Shown here: positions 43,494 to 52,334 of the stretch, in pieces
Numbering within the stretch: position 1 is the first letter of the stretch
Layout of the letters: the number at the start of each line of letters is the position of its first letter
NCBI GenBank assembly: GCA_019828565.1
Contig: JAHDYR010000001.1
Location: 124,001-188,000, forward strand
Direction: 5' to 3'
Length of the DNA stretch: 64,000 bases
Source of the DNA: Carpediemonas membranifera
Taxonomy: Eukaryota; Fornicata
The notes under the pieces: model-generated
What the model saw: only the letters and a program-made list of their open reading frames with translations
What the model was told of the DNA's origin: nothing
Databases searched by the model: none
Position numbers and translations under genes: made by a program

Positions 43494-43986
43494 AACACAC
43501 CTATTCTGTATTCTGTGGATGAGTCATGAGACTGTAGGACCGATAGAGACTGCCAGCGACATTTTGTCGTTTGTATCTTGACATAACCTGCACGCCACAT
43601 TTATCGGCCGAGTCTGCAGCAATGACGCCATTTATGGTTCATTGCGGTATGTATCCATGTTCTAGTGGCTCGCGTGCTTGGTCGGGCGTCGTGTGACATG
43701 TCAGGCCCAACTCTTGCCGACGGCCACGCATGCCCATCGACAGCCTCGAATCACATCGTCATCGTAATCAGTAGTTGTCACCGATGCCCTACCGCCACAC
43801 GCCCAGTTATGCTAAACTGCACATTGCCGTCCTTACCCTGCACATCTGTCACAATGGCACGTCACAGTGTCGCTCGCTAAATGGCAGTTTAGTGCAGCAT
43901 GGCGAGTATCCGAGAACTGCGGCAGAGAGCAGCACTAAGCGCCATTCCCGCCCCGTGGTGCCTGCACTGTCGCAGAACTCCTCGCA

Positions 43987-44128
43987 CGACGGATATATGA
44001 ACGATATATGAACGATGGGGACAAAGAAAGCAAACACCTCCCACATTGCTCAGGGACATGCACGCAACCAGCTCTTCGAACGACCCCGGCTTCAAGTCTG
44101 CCGGTATATCAGCCTTGGTCCCGTCCAT
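43987..44128 (-). pseudogene. Possible 5' gene fragment cut by the array edge
   Basis: A minus-strand frame from ATG 44128 reads MDGTKADIPADLKPGSF, EELVACMSLSNVGGVC.. and runs into the repeat boundary at 43986, after which it continues only into array sequence. It looks like a protein N-terminus rather than random sequence, but at about 47 codons this is weak. A 12-bp direct repeat (GATATATGAACG) sits at the junction (about 43992-44015). The rest up to 44238 shows nothing. Confidence 0.25.
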
Positions 44129-44238
44129 GACCCGCACCCGGACTCGACGGCTCAGTGCCACGGCAGCGCCGGTACTCCTCTACAACACCCACCCCCCGCA
44201 TCACTCCGATTTATATCCACACCAACCCGATCCAATGT

Positions 44239-45474
44239 CTACGCAGTATAAGGCCACATGGTGTCGTCCGGATGGGCGCACTGCCACGCCATGTTCGGCG
44301 GAACCACAGGGGCGGCCACCTTGGTGATAAAATCGTCCATGGGGCAGTACTCCTGGTTGCCACAGGCCGGCATACGAAGAAGCTCGCCCTGGTACGTCGC
44401 CCTAATGAACCAGGAGCTGGGGCCCTTGGTCCAGAGCTCGAGGATGACGTCAGCGGCATACGGCGGCCAGATGAAAGGCTGGGCGTTGCCGTTCAGGACC
44501 TGCACGAGAGGTCCGACCGTCGCATCGTGGCCGCTGTACGCGAACCACTTCACGGGCGTAGCGCCGCGGGAGACGGCGACAAAGTTGTGGACAAGCTCGG
44601 CGAGGAACTCACCGATGTAGAGAGACCGGAGCTCGCCGTTGGAGTTCTTCAACCCCCAGTTGAACTCGGCCGCGTTTGTGGCGATTTGGGCGATCTTGGA
44701 GTCGACCCCCGGGGGCAAGGGGATCCCGTGGGCCTGCCGGGTCGCCACGTTGTCGAATATCATCATCCACGTGACCTGTGCGCAGTCCTCAGCAGACCAA
44801 GCCTCGCACAGCTGGACCCGCACGGGCTCGATCGCGGCAAAGTACTTGTCCCACTCGAGCGAGCTGGTGATGTCAGCCTCGAGCTTCTCTCGCCTGGGGC
44901 ACGTGCCGTCTGGGGAGAAGAGGTACTCGCCACTGAGGTCGATAGTGTGGACGTCGAGGACGGTGCCCCGGGAATTAGGGTATATGCCAGAGATCTGGTG
45001 CTCCAGACTGGCCTTGGTCCGCTGGATGTCCGTCGTGCGGAGGTACATGAGCTCTGGCGTGAGTGTGGCGGGCAGGAGGCCGAGGGTGGAGACGTACCGC
45101 TCCCGGACACGGACGCCGAGGTCGTAGTGCATCTTCCCGCCCTCAACGGTGAGCTGGCCCTGCTGGCAGTTGCCGGGGACGTCGTTGTGGTGGCCAGTGC
45201 CGTTGCCCGCATCGTACGACAGCTTAAACAGAGGCGAGTTGGGGATAACACTGCCGTCATCGTACCATGTGAGCGTATGCGCATCGCAATGCCACGAAGG
45301 GTTCTTGTAGTCAAGAACAGAGGCAGGAAGAGCCCAAGCAGGGCTCCGGGCGCCGTGCCGGGTGATAATCTGTGCTGCCACGAGCTCCAACGCGCCATCG
45401 GATGAAGAACCGTCTTCAGCAAGAACCTGAGTGATAAAGAGTGCAAATGCAACGAAAATGGCCAGCTTAAACAT
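44239..45474 (-). CDS. Histidine acid phosphatase (clade 2), secreted or lysosomal
   Basis: 411 aa from ATG 45474, chosen because MFKLAIFVAFALFITQVLA is a clean signal peptide; a longer frame upstream would add 108 residues without coding character. The catalytic RHGARSP motif (39-45) and the distal YSGHDATVGPL (HD proton donor) are both present. QQGQLTVEGG.. and LYLRTTD-like MYLRTTDIQRTKASL match family helices. Several Cys residues suit disulphides. The family hydrolyses phosphomonoesters at low pH; lysosomal, phagosomal or secreted location is expected from the leader. Length fits (about 400). It is divergent from the ODAD4-like gene, 202 bp between start codons. Confidence 0.92.
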   Translation of the reverse strand: MFKLAIFVAFALFITQVLAEDGSSSDGALELVAAQIITRHGARSPAWALPASVLDYKNPSWHCDAHTLTWYDDGSVIPNSPLFKLSYDAGNGTGHHNDVPGNCQQGQLTVEGGKMHYDLGVRVRERYVSTLGLLPATLTPELMYLRTTDIQRTKASLEHQISGIYPNSRGTVLDVHTIDLSGEYLFSPDGTCPRREKLEADITSSLEWDKYFAAIEPVRVQLCEAWSAEDCAQVTWMMIFDNVATRQAHGIPLPPGVDSKIAQIATNAAEFNWGLKNSNGELRSLYIGEFLAELVHNFVAVSRGATPVKWFAYSGHDATVGPLVQVLNGNAQPFIWPPYAADVILELWTKGPSSWFIRATYQGELLRMPACGNQEYCPMDDFITKVAAPVVPPNMAWQCAHPDDTMWPYTA

Positions 45475-45676
45475 GTTTGGAAACAAGTTTGTGCGGCTGG
45501 TCTCGCTTTGACCCGAGTCACTGCGAGTCAGCCTACAGCCCCGGCAAGGGACGGCAGAAGGGCGGAGAGACCCGTAGTCGGCGGGTAACATGCGCCATAG
45601 TGTCGTTTTTCCCCCTTCGACCGCTAAAGCGGCCTTGTCATAAAGTGCACCTTCAACAACATCCAACAACGAAAGC

Positions 45677-47677
45677 ATGGCCGAGAATTTGTTCAACATC
45701 TTCAGTTCAGAAGGTGATACGTTTGTACGGCGAGAGGAGTTTGAACGTGCAGTAGAAGCATACTCTAAGGCGCTTGATATTCGGTCTGATTCGCGCAACG
45801 CACTTCTTAGTCGGTCTCGATGCTACGTCCGTCTCGGACAATATCAGCTAGCGCTTCAAGACGCAGAATCATGTATCGGCGGCGACAAAACCTTCCACAC
45901 GGGCCTTTGCCAAAAAGCAGAGGCCCTCTACGCCGCTGGCGACTTCGAATACGCCCTCGTCTTCTTCCACCGTGCCCACCGCATCCGCTCAGACATCATG
46001 GAGTACCAGCTGGGCATCAGGAAGGCCGAGTCAGCGATCAACAGGGCGATTGGCCTTGGACCAGAATCCTTCTCCCGACCGGGCACCTCTGCCACGTTCT
46101 CAGCGGCCATGCCGTCGCCCATGGAGCGGTCACTGAGATCATCGGGTGGGGTATCTATTCCAGCAACCCCCACCTCTGCTGCCGGCTCGGGGGCTACCAC
46201 GCCTTTGCCTAGGTCTGCTTCCCGCTCGGGTGGGGAGGGGAAAGTGAATCGGAAGCTCCTTGGCGAACTTTACGATGACCAAGAGTTCCTGAAGAAGCTC
46301 CTTGCAGAGCCAGGGATGCAACAGAACGAGAGCATGACCAAGGCGATATCCACCGGACTCGACTTCATCGACTCGAGAACGGAGTTCTGGCGACAGCAGC
46401 TGTCAACCCCACAGGCATCTCTTAGTAGGACGACGCCCCGCAGCTCCAGGCCCGGGTCGACTCGACCCAGCACGACAAACGGGAGGCTCTTTTCCGGGAG
46501 TCCGGCAAAGAAACGCCGGGCATCGCTTGGCGGAACCGCGAAACTTCCGGCAGCTTCCGGTAGTACCAGACCGCGCACGACGGTCCCGTCAGCACGAGCT
46601 ACTCGCAGTACGCCCACAAGTGCTCGGGGCCAGAAGTCCCAGTCCCAACGTGGTTCTAGGCGATCGTCCCTTACCTCAGTGCTTGGTCGGATCACGCCTA
46701 TCGACGAGAATCGAGCAGATACAGGCGTCATTGACCGCCTGCCCGAGCTCAGCGTCAATACTGCCTCCGAGGCTACCCCCAGCGTCACATCCTCCCCCGC
46801 CAACAGCAAGCAGGTCACCCCACGCCGTAACAGCACGCTCAACTCCACAGAGATGGAAGAACGCCGCCGTTCGATCCGTGCAACCCACTATGTGGCGAAG
46901 GTCATGTCCAACATCGAGGAAGCCCTGAAGACAGGGGCACCCGACCTTGCCCTGCAGTTCGGGAAGAGCCTGCTGTCCCGGCTGTCGACGCTAGAGGTGC
47001 CTGACCACGGCAAGGTCACGGCAGACGCCCACTCGGTCATGGGGACCATTTACATGGCACTCGACCGGCCCACGCCCGCGGTTATACACCATAAGAAGGA
47101 TCTGGACATCAGCCTCGAGCACGGGAACGTCGGCGGGCACATGCGCGCGTTGAGACAGCTTGCGAACGCGTATATCCGGCTCGACGACATCGATATGGCC
47201 GTGGCGGTGTCAACGAAGCTCATTGACGGAGAGTTGAATCCCCCATCGTATATTCTCGGAGAGGCCATGCTACAGCGTGGCAGGGCGAAGTACGAGCTCA
47301 AGAGGTTCTTAGAAGGCGCGCAAGACGCCGAGAAAGCGTTCGAGATTCTCATCCAGCCCGCGGAACCTCGCGAGCCAGGCACGGAGGGCGTAGACACCGT
47401 GCTCTTCGGCTTTGACGGGAACCTTGCGTCTACCCGCCCCGAGCTCCTCTTAGACGGCCTTTGTCTCCACGGAAGATGTCTCATGGCACTCGGTAAGGAC
47501 GCCGAGGCCATAGAGAGACTTCAGCTGTGCGTGCAGATGGCGAAAGAGAACGACGATAAGACTGCGCAGGCGGCCGCATTAACAAACCTCAGCGTGATTG
47601 AGCTCAGTCAGGGCAGGACCGAGCAGGGGAAGAAGCTACAGCAGGAGGCAATGCTGGTCAGTCAAGGTAGAGATTAA
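45677..47677 (+). CDS. Outer dynein arm docking complex subunit ODAD4/TTC25-like TPR protein
   Basis: 666 aa from ATG 45677. The N-terminal TPR block (about 5-125) follows ODAD4 closely: EGDTFVRREEFERAVEAYSKAL, SRCYVRLGQYQLALQDAESC, QKAEALYAAGDFEYALVFFHRAH, then the family-typical tail QLGIRKAESAINRAIG. A long Ser/Arg/Pro-rich disordered middle (about 135-390) is followed by a second set of TPRs (about 405-660; AHSVMGTIYMALDRPTPAVIHHKKDL, ALTNLSVIELSQGRTEQGKKL). ODAD4 helps fix outer dynein arms to axonemal doublets. The presence of an ODAD3-like gene 1.8 kb further on supports a motile flagellum. Confidence 0.85.
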   Translation: MAENLFNIFSSEGDTFVRREEFERAVEAYSKALDIRSDSRNALLSRSRCYVRLGQYQLALQDAESCIGGDKTFHTGLCQKAEALYAAGDFEYALVFFHRAHRIRSDIMEYQLGIRKAESAINRAIGLGPESFSRPGTSATFSAAMPSPMERSLRSSGGVSIPATPTSAAGSGATTPLPRSASRSGGEGKVNRKLLGELYDDQEFLKKLLAEPGMQQNESMTKAISTGLDFIDSRTEFWRQQLSTPQASLSRTTPRSSRPGSTRPSTTNGRLFSGSPAKKRRASLGGTAKLPAASGSTRPRTTVPSARATRSTPTSARGQKSQSQRGSRRSSLTSVLGRITPIDENRADTGVIDRLPELSVNTASEATPSVTSSPANSKQVTPRRNSTLNSTEMEERRRSIRATHYVAKVMSNIEEALKTGAPDLALQFGKSLLSRLSTLEVPDHGKVTADAHSVMGTIYMALDRPTPAVIHHKKDLDISLEHGNVGGHMRALRQLANAYIRLDDIDMAVAVSTKLIDGELNPPSYILGEAMLQRGRAKYELKRFLEGAQDAEKAFEILIQPAEPREPGTEGVDTVLFGFDGNLASTRPELLLDGLCLHGRCLMALGKDAEAIERLQLCVQMAKENDDKTAQAAALTNLSVIELSQGRTEQGKKLQQEAMLVSQGRD

Positions 47678-48051
47678 AATGCTTTGCTGAGTTGCTGGCT
47701 TCTGGCGCTAAGCCGGCAGCTGCCGTGGTGGTCTGAAGGAACGATTAAGAAGTGAAACAGGAAACATTGTTTCAAAGCACGCGATTCCACGATTAAATGT
47801 CGTATACGGCCAGTCTTCTTTTTTGTTTGGTATACGTTAAATTGACATTAACACGTATCAACATTTTTTCATGCCATTCTTTTTTCCAGCTTTTTTTTTT
47901 GCAGCTTCCGTCGAAAGGAACCGTCTGGTATGTTATCACCTGTTGCTCCACAGCTCCACTGGTTGCAGTTCAAGCCATATCTATGGTAGTACTACCCAAT
48001 TTCTTCTTTTGAGCCTGAGCAGCATTGTCCTTCATCACTAACACAGAAATC
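47678..48051 (+). promoter_or_regulatory. Upstream region of uL6 with probable 5'UTR intron
   Basis: Holds a T-rich tract (47877-47900) and, just before the uL6 ATG, the acceptor CTAACACAG (48038-48046) of the type seen in coding introns. The best donor upstream is GTATGT at 47928, giving a 119-nt intron. No ATG lies in the first exon in frame, so this would be an untranslated intron. A trans-splice acceptor is an alternative. Confidence 0.55.
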
Positions 48052-48609
48052 ATGGACTCTTCTCTCACCGTCAAGATCCCCGAGGGTGTTCGCGTCGAAT
48101 GCGGCCGCCGCGTTGTTCGTGTTGCCGGTCCCCGTGGCCAGATCGTCAAGAGCTTCAAGCACGCCAACGTTGAGCTCAAGTCCAAGGCGGACGCCATCGT
48201 CGTCACCACCTGGTTCAACAACAACGCCCAGCTTGCCCTCCTCCGCACTGTGGCCTCCCACATCCAGAACATGATCACTGGTGTCACCAAGGGCTACCGC
48301 TACAAGCTCCGCTGCGCCGCTGCTCATTTCAACATCGTCTCCACCATCAACGAGAAGGACCGCACTGTTGAGCTTCGCCATTTCCTTGGTGAGAAGATGG
48401 TCCGCGTTGTCAAGCTCCAGGACGGCGTCACCGCCACCCGTGACCCCAACTCCAAGGACGGTATCGTCCTTGAGGGTAACGACATCGCCGCCGTTTCCCA
48501 GACCGCTGCTTCCATCCAGCAGTGCACCCGAGTCCGCAACAAGGATCTCCGTAAGTTCCTTGATGGTGCCTACGTCCAGGAGCGTGGCCCCATCCCCGAC
48601 GAGGAGTAA
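48052..48609 (+). CDS. 60S ribosomal protein uL6 (L9)
   Basis: 185 aa from ATG 48052 (MDSSLTVKIPEGVRVE); an upstream in-frame start lies before the intron acceptor and is unlikely. Two L6 repeats are visible: RVVRVAGPRGQIVKSFKH and TGVTKGYRYKLRCAAAHF, then VVKLQDGVTATRDPNSKDGI and the conserved end SIQQCTRVRNKDLRKFLDGAYV. Length fits eukaryotic L9 (about 190). It binds 25S/28S rRNA near the GTPase-associated centre. The codon set is strongly biased to C-ending codons, as expected of a highly expressed gene. The stop is part of GAGTAAAGC. Confidence 0.95.
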   Translation: MDSSLTVKIPEGVRVECGRRVVRVAGPRGQIVKSFKHANVELKSKADAIVVTTWFNNNAQLALLRTVASHIQNMITGVTKGYRYKLRCAAAHFNIVSTINEKDRTVELRHFLGEKMVRVVKLQDGVTATRDPNSKDGIVLEGNDIAAVSQTAASIQQCTRVRNKDLRKFLDGAYVQERGPIPDEE

Positions 48610-48870
48610 AGCCCTGGGCGGCACCATGTATATAATAAAGGCAAGCATTTTATTGCGTATTCACTTTCAAAATGGACCTGAATAAGTAAATAAATAAGCA
48701 AATTTACGTATTTATCCAGTTTACATTAGTGATTTGTGAAATGGGCACTTTTTGACCAAGTAGATATTGACTTGACTTGAATTAAAAGAAAGAATATTGA
48801 CTAATTTATGTAAAGTCCATATTCAGCGCGAATCAGCAATAATTATGGAGAGTCCAATGTCTCTCTAGGG
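48610..48870. other. AT-rich spacer
   Basis: About 200 bp (48640-48850) of strikingly AT-rich sequence (AAATAAATAAGCAAATTTACG and similar) in an otherwise GC-rich window, directly 3' of uL6. No ORF or RNA gene seen. Confidence 0.5.
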
Positions 48871-48984
48871 TTGATCCGGCATCACGGCACTCGTCATCCT
48901 GGGCGCGGATCGATCAGCGTGGCGAGGAGCCTTCCATCGAATCGAAATGTGAAAACCACCGACACCTCAGGTCCTGCCTCGTCA

Positions 48985-49344
48985 TTACGCTACGACCGCC
49001 AGCGCGAGCACGACGGCGAGGATGCCGATGCGTACCCACACGGCACCCGACTCCAACACGTCGTCGAACTGCCACGTGACGATGGTCTTGGACGAAGTGA
49101 CATTGTCTGTGGTTGTCAGCGTCTTGTTGTTGATCATATAGCTGCCCTTCTCGACCTGGAAGCGTGTGGTCCAGCATTCTCCCGTGGCCACGCAGGGGTA
49201 GTCGGCGACAGCGTAGCTGAAGATGGACTCTGTGCCGTCGATCTTGTTGAGGTCGCTATCAGCGAGGAAGGATTCTGAGACAATCTGCTGGTCGGCCCCG
49301 GTGCCCTGGCCGTAGGTGTATGTGACCGCAGCCGCACGCCGTCG
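48985..49344 (-). pseudogene. Tail-anchored protein fragment without start codon
   Basis: The minus-strand frame 49344-48985 (119 codons) reads like an ectodomain (VTYTYGQGTGADQQIVSESF, SIFSYAVADYPCVATGECW, TRFQVEKGSYMINNKTL) ending in a membrane segment (VWVRIGILAVVLALAVVA). There is no ATG until residue 71, and the frame is closed by a TGA at 49347-49345. The same frame resumes coding-like sequence just beyond that TGA (EVVALSDLGISTVPDSPPSKKL). It is probably the 3' end of a membrane-protein gene that lost its front, or a gene with a missed exon. Confidence 0.4.
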
Positions 49345-49450
49345 TCAGAGTTTTTTGGACGGCGGAGAGTCTGGAACGGTAGATATGCCGAGATCTGAGA
49401 GCGCAACAACTTCTCAGCGTGATATGTTTACACAAGTTGATCCAAGGCTC

Positions 49451-51001
49451 TCAGCTCTCCTCAATCTTGCCCTCATCCGACTCGGCCCCAGGGCCCTCTT
49501 CCTCGTGCTCGGTGGCCTCCTCCTCATGGTCCGACTCAAACTCTGAGTCAAACTGCGAGTCGTGCTCCTCGCCTTCTCCTTCGTCCTCCTCCTCGATAGC
49601 ACGGGCCTCGGCATCTTCATTCCCTGACGAGTCGGCACTGTCATCAAGGGCCAGAGGGGCGATGTCTTCGGTGGTCTCCTCCTCGGGCTTGGCCGCGTGA
49701 TACTTCGACATGAACTCGCATATTCCCGCAATCTTGAGGGCGAAAAGCTTGAGAGAAGGGATGTCTCCGTCGACCTCCACGCCCTCGGGAACCCTGACGT
49801 TCCTTACGAGGCCTGCAAGATGGTCCACACCCGCGGAGATATCCACAGAAAGAGCCTTGACCGCCTTGTTCCTGTCGCGCGCAGTGTCAGCTTTCTGCCG
49901 AGCTTGGGCGATCCTGGACTCGACCTCTTCGATTGTCCGACGCATCGAGGGCGCCCCAGACTCACCGCTGAACTTGGCGTCCTCGAGCTTGTGCCGGATC
50001 TCCTCGCACTGAGAGGAGAGCGCGTCAATATTGCTCTGAGCCTCGCTGGCCATGCGTTCGAGGTCTGCCTTAGTTTGTTCGCGAGTCTGAAGTTTTCTGA
50101 CAATTTCATCAACTGATTGGACCCCGGTCGCGTCAGCGATACGGGTCATGACGTCCTTGTACATAGAGGACTTGCTCACGGCCTCCAGGTTCTGAGCTGG
50201 CCGGGCTGTATTCATCTGGGCTGATTCATTCGCGGCCCGGATGAGATGGGCGTTCTTACGGACCTCTTCGCGGTCCTTGTATACGTCTTCGAGCTCCATG
50301 AGCTGCTCTACGTCCCGGCGGCGTTGTTCGAGGGCGCGTTCGCGGCGGATGCGTTCTTGTTCGACGCTCTCCATGGCGTCGCTAAGTTGGATGCGGAGCT
50401 GATCCACGGCGAACGTCGCGTTGTCACGGAGAGTTCCCAGTTCATTCAGCTCGCTCTCAGCAGCCTGGCACGAGTTTTCGAGCTCCGCAAGCTGGCTATC
50501 GAAGGAAACCCGCTCGCTTCTGAGACACTCTACGATCTGGTTATACGTCTTCTGCATGCTCTTAGCCTCGTTGTAGCGGATCGTCGCCTTGTCCAATCCA
50601 TCCTCCAGAACCTTCATCTTCTGACCCACACCAGTGTCCGTGTTGCGGGGGTCCGAGGCCTCAATGTCCACGCGCTGCTGCTCTTCTGCGATCTTGGTCA
50701 TCTCGCTGCGGATGGCCTGTGTGCGGTGCTTCTCGACGTCGATCGACTTACGGAGGCGGCAAACCGTCTCGTCGCTACGGCGGATATCGGCTTCAATAAT
50801 CAATGCAGGGTTCTTTTGGCCCCTCTCAGCTTGAAGCTGCAGCAGTGCTGTCTTCAGTTGCATGTTCTCTTCCTTCAGATCAGCGATCAGGTCTTTGTTC
50901 TGCCGCAATTTCATCTGAGTGGCCTCAAAAAACGCTTTCCGATCACCTTCAAGAAGATCATAGCGCTTTCTGAGTTCTTCTGTCCTCTCTTCGCCTTCCA
51001 T
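49451..51001 (-). CDS. Outer dynein arm docking complex subunit ODAD3/CCDC151-like coiled-coil protein
   Basis: 516 aa from ATG 51001. The N-terminus YDLLEGDRKAFFEATQMKL then NKDLIADLKEENMQLKTAL matches the distinctive 'LLEGDRKA(F/Y)...K..I..LR.EN..L' start of CCDC151/ODA10 proteins. Nearly the whole chain is a coiled coil to about residue 440 (VLEDGLDKATIRYNEAKSM, YNQIVECLRSERVSFDSQL). The C-terminal 75 residues are extremely acidic (EEEDEGEGEEHDSQFDSEF). CCDC151 and its partners lay down the docking sites for outer dynein arms. It lies near the ODAD4-like gene with uL6 between. Confidence 0.75.
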   Translation of the reverse strand: MEGEERTEELRKRYDLLEGDRKAFFEATQMKLRQNKDLIADLKEENMQLKTALLQLQAERGQKNPALIIEADIRRSDETVCRLRKSIDVEKHRTQAIRSEMTKIAEEQQRVDIEASDPRNTDTGVGQKMKVLEDGLDKATIRYNEAKSMQKTYNQIVECLRSERVSFDSQLAELENSCQAAESELNELGTLRDNATFAVDQLRIQLSDAMESVEQERIRRERALEQRRRDVEQLMELEDVYKDREEVRKNAHLIRAANESAQMNTARPAQNLEAVSKSSMYKDVMTRIADATGVQSVDEIVRKLQTREQTKADLERMASEAQSNIDALSSQCEEIRHKLEDAKFSGESGAPSMRRTIEEVESRIAQARQKADTARDRNKAVKALSVDISAGVDHLAGLVRNVRVPEGVEVDGDIPSLKLFALKIAGICEFMSKYHAAKPEEETTEDIAPLALDDSADSSGNEDAEARAIEEEDEGEGEEHDSQFDSEFESDHEEEATEHEEEGPGAESDEGKIEES

Positions 51002-51362
51002 TAACTATCTATTGGATTAGGTTCGATTACCGAAATTTCGCACTTTAGCCTCTGTCCTTTGTGCTAATGAAGGACAGGAAACGCCATTAAGACTGAACTA
51101 TGTGCATCAATAGACGCATGCAGTTGTCGGTTGCGTATATTCACCGCTTGATTTGTAATATCTTCTTTGGAGCAGCGAATGAAGGGCGGAGAAGCATTGG
51201 TGTCTCAAAAGAAGTCTATAAAGTTGCAGTATAGCTCCAGGCAAGACGTTGCAAATGTGGAGGGGGACAGATCTCAGGTCAATCAGTTTGAATTAATCAT
51301 TTCCGAGCAGGGCAAGACGAGCGCCATTCTGAGCTTCCTTCTCAGCAGAAAACGGTTCAAAC

Positions 51363-52197
51363 ATGTCATCTCTCGTTGAATCTCTCGAACATGCTCTCTC
51401 ACCACCTGCGATGAATTCAGATCTGCTCAAGAAGTTCAAACTTGGCACTGTGAACCAGCACGCCGGACCTCTCATTATTGGCGTTGCAGGGGGTAGTGCT
51501 AGTGGCAAGACATCGGTTTGCAAGGTATGTAGTGCACGGAGGTACCGCTTCCTCTCTTAAGTGCCTCACACAGGTTATCGAAGGAATGATGAACCGTAGC
51601 GCCACCGTCGTCGCCCTCGACAGCTTCTATCACGACCTTACCGAGGAGCAGAAGCTCAACCCCAGCGCTGTGAACTACGATCACCCTGAGATGTTCGACT
51701 TTGATGCGCTCATCGAGGTTGTTCAGGGCCTCCGCCGCGGTGAGGCAGTGCAGGTCCCTGTCTACGACTACGTGACGTCCTCCCGGGTCGAATACACCAC
51801 CGTCCCTCCCGCAGACATTGTGCTCATCGAGGGCATCTTTGTGCTCCTCCACGAAGAGCTCCGCGACCTCTTCGACCTCAAGATCTTCGTCGACACGGAT
51901 TCTGACGAGCGCCTGGCGAGACGTATCGAGAGAGACATCGCTGAGCGCGGCCGCACTGTCCAGAGTGTGCTGACTCAGTACAGGCAGACTGTCAAGCCCG
52001 CCCACGATGATTTCATCCAGCCGACTATGCGGAACGCCGACGTCATCGTGCCAAGAGGTGTGGACAACAAGAGCGCGCTTGATATGATTGTGTCCTACCT
52101 CCAGTTCGTCGTCCTCCAGCACTCGGGAATGAACTCGCCCGCCGTCTCTCATGCTCAACTGCCTAGCATGAACCATGGCTACAATGGCCATCTTTAA
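51363..52197 (+). CDS. Uridine kinase (uridine/cytidine salvage)
   Basis: CDS is join(51363..51524,51574..52197), 261 aa; the intron splits the gene in phase 0 just after the P-loop. GVAGGSASGKTSVC (40-53) is the nucleotide-binding loop. The second exon continues VIEGMMNRSATVVALDSFYHDLT, YDHPEMFDFDAL, VYDYVTSSR, and VLIEGIFVLLHEELRDLFD (Walker B region), then DSDERLARRIERDIAERGR (lid) and FIQPTMRNADVIVPRG, all standard for the family. It phosphorylates uridine and cytidine with ATP or GTP, a route needed by organisms lacking pyrimidine synthesis. About 35 residues precede the core, longer than in bacterial enzymes. Without splicing each half is a separate broken ORF. Confidence 0.95.
51525..51573 (+). 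other. Intron of uridine kinase, 49 nt
   Basis: Donor GTATGT, acceptor CTCACACAG ending at 51573. Removal joins AAG to GTT ATC GAA, restoring the conserved uridine-kinase sequence; this is the best supported intron of the window. Confidence 0.92.
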
Positions 52198-52334
52198 TCA
52201 TTATGTAAACGGCTAACGGTAGGGCAGGGTGGTGCGAGTGTCAAGGATCGTGAGATCGAACTCAATCTCGTGATGCTTTCAACCAAAAGACCAACCAAAA
52301 CCTGCACTGACAGGCAAAACCGATAAACAAAACC

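Larger units (their letters stand above)
34076..43986. repeat. Tandem array of 1162-1163 bp units (about 8.5 copies)
   Basis: Equivalent minus-strand start codons lie at 34194, 35356, 36519, 37682, 38844, 40007, 41169, 42331 and 43493, that is every 1162 or 1163 bp. Units are almost identical; the differences I see are single substitutions and three 1-nt insertions (near 35475, 37226 and 38914), each explaining a 1163-bp spacing. Homology begins inside the first gene at about 34076 and ends abruptly at 43986. Each unit holds one leader-bearing ORF and about 700 bp of flank with inverted repeats, such as TGAAACGAACGTTTCA and CTAAACTGC...GCAGTTTAG. This implies recent amplification or ongoing homogenisation. 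Confidence 0.95.

Noticed and set aside
34366-43880. Nine repeated plus-strand ORFs (MARVLGR..., 71 codons) and others in every array unit
   Set aside because: They recur only because the unit recurs; composition is not protein-like and they lie in the flank of the leader-bearing ORF.
34076-43986. CRISPR-like interpretation of the regular repeats
   Set aside because: Unit length is over 1.1 kb, there are no short repeats with unique spacers, and the genome is eukaryotic.
4522-48612. TAAA overlapping stop codons as a Trichomonas/Giardia-like polyadenylation signal
   Set aside because: Seen at several genes (ends at 4521, 10155, 16770, 20032, 29369, 47677, 48609), but most other genes end in TGA or TAG without it, so no rule can be claimed from this window.
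48871-49278. 135-codon plus-strand ORF downstream of uL6
   Set aside because: It is antisense to the tail-anchored fragment, whose minus-strand translation has a clear membrane segment; the plus frame has no protein-like features.
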